From assembly GCA_900546255.1 (NCBI GenBank), contig URCB01000003.1, positions 27,748-91,747 of the forward strand: a stretch of DNA of 64,000 bases. Reading direction: 5' to 3'. The position numbers and the translations under genes are program-made. Below, piece after piece: positions 54,553-62,329 of the stretch. The DNA comes from an uncultured Eubacteriales bacterium (GTDB lineage Bacteria > Bacillota > Clostridia > Oscillospirales > Oscillospiraceae). The notes under the pieces are model-generated. The model was not told the DNA's origin and made no database searches. It saw only the letters and a program-made list of their open reading frames with translations. Position 1 is the stretch's first letter; the number at the start of each line of letters is the position of its first letter.

Positions 54553-55098
54553 TCAGCCCTGGCCGGCATCCAGGAGGAAGGAGGCCTTCAGGATGCCCAC
54601 CAGGGTCTTCCCGTCCTTGATCTCCCCCCGCCGTGCCTTGTCCACCAGGTCCTGGTAGGGCAGCCACACGGTCTCCACAAACTCCCCGTCGTCGGGGTGG
54701 GTGGGGCCCTGGGTGAGGTCTTTGGCAAAGTAGAGGTAGATCCGCTCGGCCAGGATCCCCGGGGAGGAGTAGAGGCAGCCCATGTCCTCAAAGGTGCCGG
54801 GGACCAGGCCGGTCTCCTCCGCCAGTTCCCGCAGGCCGCTGTCCCGGGGATCCTCCCCCGGCTCCAGCTTGCCGGCGGGGAGCTCCAAGGTCTCCTCCCC
54901 CATGGGGTAGCGGTACTGGCGCACCAGGGCCACCCGGCCCTGGTCGTCCATGGCGAACACCGCCACCCCGCCGGGGTGCTCCACCACCTCCCGGTTGGTG
55001 ATGCGGCCGTCCATCAGCCGGGCCTTGTCCCGGCGGACGTTGACGATTACGCCCTCATAAACGGTCTCCTGGGAGACCATCTCTTCCTTGAATTCCAT
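54553..55098 (-). CDS. NUDIX hydrolase (ADP-ribose pyrophosphatase type)
   Basis: The 181-residue protein's Nudix box reads G-KLEPG-E-DPRDSGL-REL-AEETGL, matching Gx5Ex7REUxEExGU exactly. VALVRQYRYPMGEETLELPAG before it is typical of ADP-ribose hydrolases. TATAAT/TTGGCA promoter upstream. Confidence 0.93.
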   Translation of the reverse strand: MEFKEEMVSQETVYEGVIVNVRRDKARLMDGRITNREVVEHPGGVAVFAMDDQGRVALVRQYRYPMGEETLELPAGKLEPGEDPRDSGLRELAEETGLVPGTFEDMGCLYSSPGILAERIYLYFAKDLTQGPTHPDDGEFVETVWLPYQDLVDKARRGEIKDGKTLVGILKASFLLDAGQG

Positions 55099-55215
55099 CG
55101 TCCAATCCCTCGATTCCTATTGACGTGCCAGGCGGCGGTTCCCGCCGGGGCAGGCAGTGATGTGTTCCCTTCCGCGGCCCCGCCTGGGCAGGCAGGGCGC
55201 CGCGGCGCTGGGGGT

Positions 55216-55245
55216 ATTATACCATACCTTCCCCTGCCCTGCCAA
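55216..55245 (-). promoter_or_regulatory. Promoter of the NUDIX gene
   Basis: TTGGCA (55240-55245) and TATAAT (55216-55221), 18 bp apart, giving a leader of about 110 nt rich in GC hairpins. Confidence 0.7.
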
Positions 55246-55273
55246 CTTCTTTTCCCCCTGGTAACCATTGCAT

Positions 55274-55302
55274 TTGCTCCCGGCGGGGGATTCCCCTATA
55301 AT
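55274..55302 (+). promoter_or_regulatory. Promoter of the 80-residue gene
   Basis: TTGCTC (55274-55279) and TATAAT (55297-55302), 17 bp apart, about 30 nt before the ATG at 55339. It diverges from the NUDIX promoter. Confidence 0.6.
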
Positions 55303-55338
55303 AGGGGGGTATTCTGCGGCACAGGTAGGAGGTATCCC

Positions 55339-55581
55339 ATGACCATTTCCCCGCTGGCCGCCGGCGTGGTCCTCACCCTCTCCCGGGAGGAGCTCCCCGC
55401 CGGCCGCCCCCTTTCCCGGGAGGCATTGCTCCCTCTGGTCCGCCGGGCCCTGGCCCAGGCCCAGCGCCCCATGCCCCCCACGGCAGAGCTCCACGTCTTC
55501 CCCGCCCGGGAGGGGGCGCTGGTCTTTGTGCTGCCCCGGCTGCCAGGAGGGCCCGCCGGCCAGGGGGCGCTGCCCTCCTGA
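55339..55581 (+). CDS. Small hypothetical protein
   Basis: 80 residues behind TAGGAGG and a good promoter, with a terminator 12 nt after the stop. A real gene is likely from these signals. The protein reads MTISPLAAGVVLTLSREEL, a helix PLVRRALAQAQRPM, then strand-like LHVFPAREGALVFVLPRLP. No family was recognised. Confidence 0.6.
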   Translation: MTISPLAAGVVLTLSREELPAGRPLSREALLPLVRRALAQAQRPMPPTAELHVFPAREGALVFVLPRLPGGPAGQGALPS

Positions 55582-55593
55582 CCCCGGCAAAAC

Positions 55594-55623
55594 GCCCCCC
55601 AGCCACAGAAGTGGCTGGGGGGC
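55594..55623. terminator. Bidirectional terminator
   Basis: GCCCCCCAGCCAC, AGAA loop, GTGGCTGGGGGGC, with T-rich ends, between the small plus gene and coaX. Confidence 0.8.
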
Positions 55624-55628
55624 AGGCT

Positions 55629-56417
55629 TTAGTCACCCCGCCGGCGGCGGCGGTCCTGGTTTTTCTGGTAGAGGTAGTACAGGCCGTCCAGGAGGAGGTT
55701 CTCGTCGATGTGGATCTCCCGCCGGCAGTACTTTTGGATGAGGGCGGCGTTGCCCCCGGTCATCACCACGGTGGCGGCGGGCTGGGCGGCCTCCTCCATC
55801 CGCTGGATCATGCTGTCAATCATCCCGGCGTTGCCATAGAGGACGCCGGAGCGCATGGCGTCGATGGTGGACCGGCCAAACACCGAGGGTGGCTCCTCAA
55901 TGGAGATGTGGGGCAGCTCCGCCGCCCGGCCGGAGAGGGCCTCCACGGCGATGCGCACCCCGGGGATGATGACGCACCCCTCATAGGTGTTGTTGCCCAG
56001 GTAGGACAGGGTGGTGGCGGTGCCCATGTCGATGACGATGATGGGCTGGGGGTACTTCTGCAGGGCCGCCACGGAGGAGGCCACAATGTCCGCCCCCAGC
56101 TGGTTGTGGACCTCGGCCAGGATGTTCATCCCCGTCTTCACCCCTGGGCCCACGATCATGGGGCGCACCCCGCTGAGCTGGCGGATGGCCCCGGCCATGG
56201 CGTGGGTCATGGGGGGCACCACGCTGGAGATCATCCCCCCGGTCACCTCCCCGATGTCTGCCTGGTAGAGGTGAAACATATCCAGCAGGTCGATGGCCAG
56301 CTGGTCCTGGGTTTTGTTCTTGTCGGTTTTCAAGGCCCCTCGGAACCGGAGGGTGCCCTCCGGCGTGTACAGGCCCATGGTGGTGGCGGTGTTGCCGATG
56401 TCAACGGTTAAGATCAT
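55629..56417 (-). CDS. coaX: Type III pantothenate kinase
   Basis: The 262-residue enzyme carries out the first step of CoA synthesis. LTVDIGNTATTMGLY (phosphate loop), GADIVASSVAAL, VIDMGTATTLSYL, GCVIIPGVRIAVEALSGRAAELP and GRSTIDAMRSGVLYG are the ordered CoaX signatures. It has its own start with GGGGG-rich sequence upstream. Confidence 0.96.
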   Translation of the reverse strand: MILTVDIGNTATTMGLYTPEGTLRFRGALKTDKNKTQDQLAIDLLDMFHLYQADIGEVTGGMISSVVPPMTHAMAGAIRQLSGVRPMIVGPGVKTGMNILAEVHNQLGADIVASSVAALQKYPQPIIVIDMGTATTLSYLGNNTYEGCVIIPGVRIAVEALSGRAAELPHISIEEPPSVFGRSTIDAMRSGVLYGNAGMIDSMIQRMEEAAQPAATVVMTGGNAALIQKYCRREIHIDENLLLDGLYYLYQKNQDRRRRRGD

Positions 56418-56502
56418 GCCGGTTCCCCCCTGTGTTCCCTGTGGATTCTTTAGATTCTATTATAGGGGGCGGGCCGGAAAAAAGTCAAGGCAAATTCCCG
56501 CC

Positions 56503-57984
56503 TTACAGGATGATGCAGATGAGGCCCCCGGACCCCTCGTTGATGATCTTTTCCAGGGTCTGCTGCATCTTCTGCCGGGCCTCCTCGGGCATGTGCTTGA
56601 GTTTGGAGGCCAGGTCCTCGTTGATGAGTTCGTGGAAGGAGCGGCCGAAAATGTTGGACTGCCAGATCCGCTCCGGCTCCCCCTCAAACTCCTGGAGGAG
56701 GAAGCCCAGCATATCCTCCGACTGCTTCTCGCTGCCCACAATGGGGGAGACCTCCGCCTGGATGTCCGCCCGGATCATGTGGATGCTGGGGGCCTTGGCC
56801 CGGAGGCGCACCCCATAGCGCCCCCCCTGCTTGATGATCTCCGGCTCCTCCAGCTCCAGCTCCCCGGCGTCGGGGATGACGATGCCGTACCCCGTGGCCC
56901 GGACCTCCTCCATGGCGGCGGCCACTTTTTTGTAGTCGGCCTGGACCTTGGCCAGCTCCCCCAGCAGGCTGAGCAGCTCCCCGTCGTTGTGGATGGGGAA
57001 CCCCGTCTGCTGGGACATGGTCTCGTAGAAGAGACCCCGGGGCAGGTCCAGCCGGGCCTGGCAGGTGCCGGTGCCCAGGCGCATGGCGGTGACGGCGGCC
57101 TCCGTCACCGGCTGGCACTGGCCCAGGGCCTCCACCACCGGCCGCACATCCCGGATCCGGTGGAGCCCGTCCATGTGCTCCCGAACGGCCTGGAAAACCT
57201 GGGTTTTGATGGGGTGGTCCTGGGGCAGGGCATCCACCCAGTCGGGGAGGAAGAGCTGGAGCTCCTCCAACGGGAACTCGAAGAGCACCGACTGGATGAT
57301 CTCGGTCACCGCCCGCTGGCTCAGGTCCAGGCAGCTCACCGCCAGGCAGGTGACGTCGTAGGTCTCCGCCAGCTGGGCCCGCAGAGTCTGGGCCTCGTCG
57401 GACTCCGGCCGGGCGGAGTTGAGCAGCAGGAGGAAGGGCTTGCCCAGCTCCTTGAGCTCTGAGATCACCCGGGCCTCGGCCTCCACATAGGCCTCCCGGG
57501 GAAGGTCGGTGATGCTCCCGTCGGTGGTGACCACGATGCCGATGGTGGAGTGCTCGGCGATGACCTTTCGGGTGCCGATCTCCGCAGCCTCGGCCATGGG
57601 GATCTCCTCCGGGAACCAGGGGGTGTGGACCATCCGGGGCAGGTCGTCCTCCAGCTGGCCCACCGCCCCGGGGATCAGGTAGCCCACGCAGTCAATGAGG
57701 CGGACGGAAAAGGCCCCACCCCCCTCCATGGCGATCTCCACCGCCTCCTCGGGGACGAACTTGGGTTCGGCGGTCATCACCGTGCGGCCGGAGCCGCTCT
57801 GGGGCAGCTCATCCCGGGCCCGCTGGCGGCGGAACTCGTCGTCGATGTTGGGGATGACCATGGTCTCCATGAACCGCTTGATGAAGGTGGACTTCCCCGT
57901 CCGGGCGGGGCCCACCACGCCGATGTAAATGTCCCCCGCCGTGCGCTGGGCGATGTCCTGGTAAATGCTTGTCAGGGTATTCAT
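56503..57984 (-). CDS. spoIVA: Stage IV sporulation protein A
   Basis: ATG at 57984 after GGAGGAG gives 493 residues, one more than Bacillus SpoIVA. The Walker A motif is GPARTGKSTF near residue 25, with sensor-like DGSITDLPREAY. The C terminus LICIIL is the classic conserved ending needed for coat anchoring. SpoIVA polymerises with ATP on the forespore to form the coat base. Strong marker that the organism makes endospores. Confidence 0.96.
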   Translation of the reverse strand: MNTLTSIYQDIAQRTAGDIYIGVVGPARTGKSTFIKRFMETMVIPNIDDEFRRQRARDELPQSGSGRTVMTAEPKFVPEEAVEIAMEGGGAFSVRLIDCVGYLIPGAVGQLEDDLPRMVHTPWFPEEIPMAEAAEIGTRKVIAEHSTIGIVVTTDGSITDLPREAYVEAEARVISELKELGKPFLLLLNSARPESDEAQTLRAQLAETYDVTCLAVSCLDLSQRAVTEIIQSVLFEFPLEELQLFLPDWVDALPQDHPIKTQVFQAVREHMDGLHRIRDVRPVVEALGQCQPVTEAAVTAMRLGTGTCQARLDLPRGLFYETMSQQTGFPIHNDGELLSLLGELAKVQADYKKVAAAMEEVRATGYGIVIPDAGELELEEPEIIKQGGRYGVRLRAKAPSIHMIRADIQAEVSPIVGSEKQSEDMLGFLLQEFEGEPERIWQSNIFGRSFHELINEDLASKLKHMPEEARQKMQQTLEKIINEGSGGLICIIL

Positions 57985-58028
57985 AGTATGTCTCCTCCGT
58001 CTGGATCGTTTCCGGTTGGGTCCTTCCC

Positions 58029-58056
58029 ACTGTATGTCTCCCTCTGGCCAGATAGA
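58029..58056 (-). promoter_or_regulatory. Candidate sigma-E promoter of spoIVA
   Basis: On the minus strand CATACAGT (58029-58036) resembles the sigma-E -10 element CATACAnT. The -35 region TCTATCT (58050-58056), 13 bp away, is a poor match. spoIVA is sigma-E dependent in Bacillus. Confidence 0.4.
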
Positions 58057-58134
58057 CCCCAACGGGCGCCAAAAAAGCCAGAATTTTCCGTCTTCCTCTG
58101 GGGTGGCTTTGGAGAAATCCACAAAGCGTTTGTT

Positions 58135-58151
58135 TTTACACAGATTTTACA
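58135..58151 (+). promoter_or_regulatory. Pho-box-like direct repeat before the Na/Pi cotransporter
   Basis: TTTACA (58135-58140), CAGAT, TTTACA (58146-58151): an 11-bp period with 5-bp spacer, as in PhoP sites (TTxACA). A TATGAT -10 candidate at 58184-58189 has no good -35, as expected of an activated promoter. Confidence 0.5.
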
Positions 58152-58264
58152 ATCACAGTAGGATAGATTTAACATTTCTTCTTTATGATGAAGGGCGAAA
58201 CGGGTCAAACCCCCGGGCCTCGCAGCCCGGCAGAGAACAGAGAAGAGAAAGGAGCGTGGGGACC

Positions 58265-60031
58265 GTGGACTTGTCCAACCTCATCGCGCTGCTGAGCGGG
58301 GTGGCCCTCTTCCTCTTTGGCATGACCCTGATGGGGGACGGGCTGAAGAAGGTAGCGGGCAACAAGCTGGAACTGGTGCTGTACAAGCTCTCCAGCAGCC
58401 CCATGAAGGGGGTGCTCCTGGGTACAGGGGTCACCGCCATCATCCAGTCCTCCTCCGCCACTTCGGTGATGGTGGTGGGCTTTGTCAACTCCGGCATGAT
58501 GAAGGTGCGCCAGGCCATCGGCATCGTCCTGGGGGCCATTCTGGGCACCAGCATCACCGGGTGGATCATCTGCCTGTCTGACCTGCAGGGCGGGTCCGGC
58601 TGGGTGTCCCTTCTGTCCACCTCCACCCTCACCGGGGTGGTGGCGGTGGTGGGCATCCTCCTGCGGATGTTCTCCCGCAGCCAGGGGAAGCAGCACGTGG
58701 GGGACATTTTGCTGGGGTTTGCCGTGCTCATGTTCGGCATGCAGACCATGAGCGCCTCCGTCTCCCCCCTCCGGGAGAGCCAGGCCTTCCTGGACCTGCT
58801 GACCACCTTTTCCAACCCCCTGCTGGGCATCCTGGTGGGGATGGTCTTCACCTGCGTGCTCCAGAGCGCCTCGGCGGCGGTGGGCATTCTTCAGGCCCTG
58901 GCCTCCACAGGGGTCATCACCTTTGCCGTGGCCTACCCCCTCACCATGGGCATCGCCATCGGGGCCGCCCTGCCGGTGCTCCTGTCCTCCCTGGGGGCCA
59001 ACATCGACGGCAAGCGCACCGCCTTCGTCTACCTCCTCATTGACGTGCTGGGGGTGGTGATCTGGGGGACTGTGTTCTATGCCGTCAACGCCGCCGTCCA
59101 CTTCTCCTTCCTGGAGACCGTTCTCTCCTCCATGAACATCGCCCTGCTGAACACCCTCTTCCGCCTGGCCACGGTGGTGGTGCTCACCCCCTTCATCGGC
59201 CTGCTGGAGAGGATGGTCTGCCGCCTTCTCCCCAACCGGGGGCCGGTGGGGCCGGAGGAGGAGGACTTCGCCCGGTTGGAGTCCCGGTTCATCCAGCACC
59301 CCGCCCTGGCCATTGAGCAGAGCCGCCAGGCCGTGGAAAACATGGCCGGCGAGGCCCGGGCCAACCTGGAGGACGCCTACTACCTCATCCACGACTACCA
59401 GGAGAAGAAGTTCCAGTTCGTCCTCCACCGGGAGGACATCATCGACAAGTACGAGGACAAGCTGGGCAGCTACCTCATCCAGCTCACCGGCAAGGAGCTC
59501 ACCCCCCAGCAGAACAAAACGGTGACCAAGTACCTCCACGCCATCGGGGATTTGGAGCGCATCGGCGACCACGCCATGAACATCGCCGAGTGCGCCAAGG
59601 AGATCGAGGAGAAGGGCATCGTCTTCTCCCACGAGGCCGACCGGGAGCTGAGCACCCTCTTTTCCGCCGTCCAGGAGATCACCCACGACGCCATCACCGC
59701 CTTCACCACCGGGGACCTGACCCTGGCCTACCGGGTGGAGCCTCTGGAGGAGGTCATCGATGCCCTGTGCGACGAGATGAAGCTCCACCACGTGGACCGG
59801 CTGCAGCAGGGCATCTGCACCCTGCACCAGGGGTTCGTGTTCAACGACCTGCTCACCAACTTCGAGCGGGTATCCGACCACTGCTCCAACCTGGCGGTGG
59901 CCACCATCGAGTTGGAGTCGGACTCCTTTGACCCCCACCAGTATATGATCAGCCTGAAGGCCGCCCGCTCCCACGGGTTTGACCAATACTATGAGGAGTA
60001 CCGTAGGAAGTTCTCCCTGCCGGAGGGGTAA
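58265..60031 (+). CDS. Na/Pi cotransporter family protein with PhoU domain
   Basis: Start GTG 58265 is taken because AAAGGAG ends 10 nt before it; the GTG at 58256 is too close. In the 588-residue protein, LLSGVALFLFGMTLMGDGLK, the QSSSATSVMVVGFVNSG and QSASAAVGILQALAS repeats (inverted QSS-type motifs) and about eight helices form the NptA core. Residues ~385-560 are a cytoplasmic PhoU-like helical domain (HAIGDLERIGDHAMNIAE, FERVSDHCSNLAV). Phosphate uptake or efflux. Confidence 0.92.
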   Translation: MDLSNLIALLSGVALFLFGMTLMGDGLKKVAGNKLELVLYKLSSSPMKGVLLGTGVTAIIQSSSATSVMVVGFVNSGMMKVRQAIGIVLGAILGTSITGWIICLSDLQGGSGWVSLLSTSTLTGVVAVVGILLRMFSRSQGKQHVGDILLGFAVLMFGMQTMSASVSPLRESQAFLDLLTTFSNPLLGILVGMVFTCVLQSASAAVGILQALASTGVITFAVAYPLTMGIAIGAALPVLLSSLGANIDGKRTAFVYLLIDVLGVVIWGTVFYAVNAAVHFSFLETVLSSMNIALLNTLFRLATVVVLTPFIGLLERMVCRLLPNRGPVGPEEEDFARLESRFIQHPALAIEQSRQAVENMAGEARANLEDAYYLIHDYQEKKFQFVLHREDIIDKYEDKLGSYLIQLTGKELTPQQNKTVTKYLHAIGDLERIGDHAMNIAECAKEIEEKGIVFSHEADRELSTLFSAVQEITHDAITAFTTGDLTLAYRVEPLEEVIDALCDEMKLHHVDRLQQGICTLHQGFVFNDLLTNFERVSDHCSNLAVATIELESDSFDPHQYMISLKAARSHGFDQYYEEYRRKFSLPEG

Positions 60032-60084
60032 GGCCCCCTTGACGGCCATGGTATCCTGAAAGAAAAACCCAAGGAGGGCACCCC

Positions 60085-60684
60085 ATGCGCTTTGACTCAC
60101 TGCAAGAAACCCTCACCCGGGCGGGGTTTTCCGTCCACACCTTCCCCACCGGCCAGGCGGCCAAGGACTGGCTGGCCGCCCAGTGGTCCGGCAAGACCAT
60201 CGGCCTGGGGGGCAGCATGACCCTGGAGGACTTGGGCCTGTACGAGGCCCTGTCCCAGGGCAACACCGTCTACTGGCACTGGCGCACCCCAGGGGCGGCC
60301 ACCCTGGCCCAGGCCGCCCAGGCCCAGGTCTACCTCTCCAGCGTCAACGCCGTGGCGGAGACGGGGGAGCTGATCAACATCGACGGCACCGGCAACCGGA
60401 TCTCCGCCGCCACCGGCGCCCATGAGGTGGTGTGCTACCTGGTGGGGCGGAACAAGGTGGCCCCCACCTTTGACCAGGCCCTGTGGCGGGCCCGGAACGT
60501 GGCCGCCCCCTTAAACGCCCGGCGGCTCCACCGCAAGACCCCCTGCGCCCAGGGGGAGGCCCTGCGCTGCTACGATTGCAAGAGCCCGGAGCGGATCTGC
60601 AACGGGCTGTCCGTCCTCTGGCGGCCCCTGGGCGGGGCGGGGGAAACCATGGTCCTCCTGGTGGACGAGGACCTGGGCTATTGA
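60085..60684 (+). CDS. LUD-domain protein (LutC/YkgG-like)
   Basis: The 199-residue protein has IGLGGSMTLEDLGLYEAL, VYLSSVNAVAETGELINIDG, GNRISAATGAHEVVCYLVG and GRNKVAPTFDQALWRARNVA, the LUD (DUF162) pattern of lactate utilisation proteins. A Cys pair near the end (CYDCKSPERIC) may bind metal. No LutA/LutB gene is nearby. GGAGG upstream of the ATG. Confidence 0.9.
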   Translation: MRFDSLQETLTRAGFSVHTFPTGQAAKDWLAAQWSGKTIGLGGSMTLEDLGLYEALSQGNTVYWHWRTPGAATLAQAAQAQVYLSSVNAVAETGELINIDGTGNRISAATGAHEVVCYLVGRNKVAPTFDQALWRARNVAAPLNARRLHRKTPCAQGEALRCYDCKSPERICNGLSVLWRPLGGAGETMVLLVDEDLGY

Positions 60685-60690
60685 TGCCAG

Positions 60691-60725
60691 CACCGGAGCG
60701 GGGTTCTCCCGGCTCCGGTGTTTTT
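60691..60725 (+). terminator. Terminator after the LUD gene
   Basis: CACCGGAGC...GCTCCGGTG (60691-60720) with TTTTT following. Confidence 0.85.
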
Positions 60726-60804
60726 CTCTCTGTGGGCCCCTCCCCTTCCCCTGGGCCCCCCGGTGTGGTATACTGGAGAAAACACCCAAGGAGGACGATA
60801 CCCT

Positions 60805-61287
60805 ATGGAAATCCGCACCGCCACCCCGGCCGACCTGGCGGCCGTCACCGCCCTGGAGGCCGCCTGCTTCCCCCCGGCGGAGGCCGCAGGGGAGGCCAGC
60901 TTCCAGGCCCGCCTGGCCGCCTTCCCCGACTCCTTCTGGCTGCTGGTGGAGGGAGGCCGGGTGCTGGCCATGGTCAACGGCATGGTCACCCAGCAGCCCG
61001 ACCTCACCGACGCCATGTACGACGACGCCTCCCTCCACGACCCCGCCGGCCCCTGGCAGATGATCTTCGGGGTGGCCACCCACCCGGACTGCCGCTGCCG
61101 GGGGTATGCCGGCACCCTCCTCCGCCACGCCATCCAGGAGACCCGGGCCCGGGGAAAGGCAGGGCTGGTGCTCACCTGCAAGGAGAAGCTGGTCCCCTAC
61201 TACGCCCGGTTCGGCTTTGTCAGCGAGGGGCCCTCGGCCTCCCAGCACGGCGGGGCGGCCTGGTACCAAATGCGCCTGCGGGTGTGA
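60805..61287 (+). CDS. GNAT-family acetyltransferase
   Basis: ATG 60805 after AAGGAGG; 160 residues. MEIRTATPADLAAVTALEAACFP begins the fold, IFGVATHPDCRCRGYAGTLLRHAI is the acetyl-CoA loop, and LVPYYARFGFVSEG closes it. RimI/N-terminal-type; substrate not known. Confidence 0.9.
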   Translation: MEIRTATPADLAAVTALEAACFPPAEAAGEASFQARLAAFPDSFWLLVEGGRVLAMVNGMVTQQPDLTDAMYDDASLHDPAGPWQMIFGVATHPDCRCRGYAGTLLRHAIQETRARGKAGLVLTCKEKLVPYYARFGFVSEGPSASQHGGAAWYQMRLRV

Positions 61288-61315
61288 CCCCCGCCCCCCT
61301 GCCTGCTGCACTCTG

Positions 61316-61344
61316 TTGACGGGGCTGCCGGTTTCTGGTATAAT
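61316..61344 (+). promoter_or_regulatory. Promoter of the MarR-citrate synthase operon
   Basis: TTGACG (61316-61321) and TATAAT (61339-61344) with a 17-bp spacer. TAACGTTA (61351-61358), a perfect palindrome, lies at the expected start of transcription and could be an operator. Confidence 0.8.
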
Positions 61345-61377
61345 ACCTAATAACGTTAGCGATTTCAGGAGTGTCAC

Positions 61378-61809
61378 ATGGTTATGACGGCAGATTATGA
61401 AGGCTTAGCCACCGAATTACTCCAAGTCAACGGAGCCCTCCTCCAGCTGCCCGCCCTGCACCTGCAGGTCCGGCTGAACCAGGGGGAACCCTTCGTGCTG
61501 AACTATCTTCTCCTCCACCACCAGGCCCACCCGGTGGAGCTCAGCCGCAGCGGGGCGGTGAGCTCCGCCCGGATTGCCGCCCTCTTAGGCCGGTTGGAGG
61601 ACAAAGGCTACATCACCCGGGGGCCGGACCCCCTGAACAACCGCCAGGTCATTGTCACCCTCTCTCCCAAGGGGCTGGAGGTCATCCAGAGCTTTCGGGC
61701 CCAGGTCCTCCGCTCCACCGCCCAGATGCTCTCCCTCTTAGGGCCAGAGGACGCCAAGGAGTTTATCCGCCTGCGGCGGAAACTGTTGGACAACCTCACC
61801 CAGCAATGA
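61378..61809 (+). CDS. MarR-family regulator
   Basis: 143 residues from ATG 61378 (a second ATG follows two codons on). NYLLLHHQAHPVELS, ARIAALLGRLEDKGYITRGPDPLNNRQVIVTLSPKGLEVI is the MarR winged helix. A repeat TAACGGTTA (61815-61823) just past the stop resembles TAACGTTA at the promoter, suggesting control of both its own and the downstream genes. Confidence 0.9.
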   Translation: MVMTADYEGLATELLQVNGALLQLPALHLQVRLNQGEPFVLNYLLLHHQAHPVELSRSGAVSSARIAALLGRLEDKGYITRGPDPLNNRQVIVTLSPKGLEVIQSFRAQVLRSTAQMLSLLGPEDAKEFIRLRRKLLDNLTQQ

Positions 61810-61852
61810 CCCGCTAACGGTTACCCATCCTGTCAAAATCGAGGTGAACCAC

Positions 61853-62329
61853 ATGTCAGAACTGAACCGGGACAGCGGCGCCCGCACCCTTACCTCTGAG
61901 CAGCTGGACAAGCTGTTTCACAGCCCGGCCCTGCGCCGCCTGTTCCAAGAGAACGCCTCCGATGAGTACGCTCTGATTTGGCTGCTCTCCAAACACACCA
62001 AGGACTCCGGCAGCGAGAAGATCTATCTCAAAGACATGGTCAAGGAACTCAACCTCCCCCTGCCGAAGGTCACCGCCATCGCCCGCTCCCTCCAGGGCAA
62101 GGGGCTGGTCCGCTGGACCCACGACGGCAATGGGGAGGACGGCACCTATATCCTTCTCACCGACACCGCCCTCACCTCTGTCCAAACCCACCGGCAGACC
62201 CTGCGGAAGTACCACCAGCGGGTGGTGTCCGCCTTTGGGGAGGAGCGGTTCCTCCACCTGCTCAGCGAGATCGCCCAGCTGGAGGAAATCCTACGGCAGG
62301 AAGCCGAGAAAGTGGGGGACGAACCATGA
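61853..62329 (+). CDS. Second winged-helix (MarR-like) regulator
   Basis: ATG 61853 with GAGGTG ahead; 158 residues. YALIWLLSKHTKDSGSEKIYLKDMVKELNLPLPKVTAIARSLQGKGLVRW and DGTYILLTDTALTSVQTHR describe a winged helix like MarR. The long helical end (VVSAFGEERFLHLLSEIAQLEEILRQ) would dimerise. Overlaps citrate synthase by 4 nt. Confidence 0.8.
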   Translation: MSELNRDSGARTLTSEQLDKLFHSPALRRLFQENASDEYALIWLLSKHTKDSGSEKIYLKDMVKELNLPLPKVTAIARSLQGKGLVRWTHDGNGEDGTYILLTDTALTSVQTHRQTLRKYHQRVVSAFGEERFLHLLSEIAQLEEILRQEAEKVGDEP

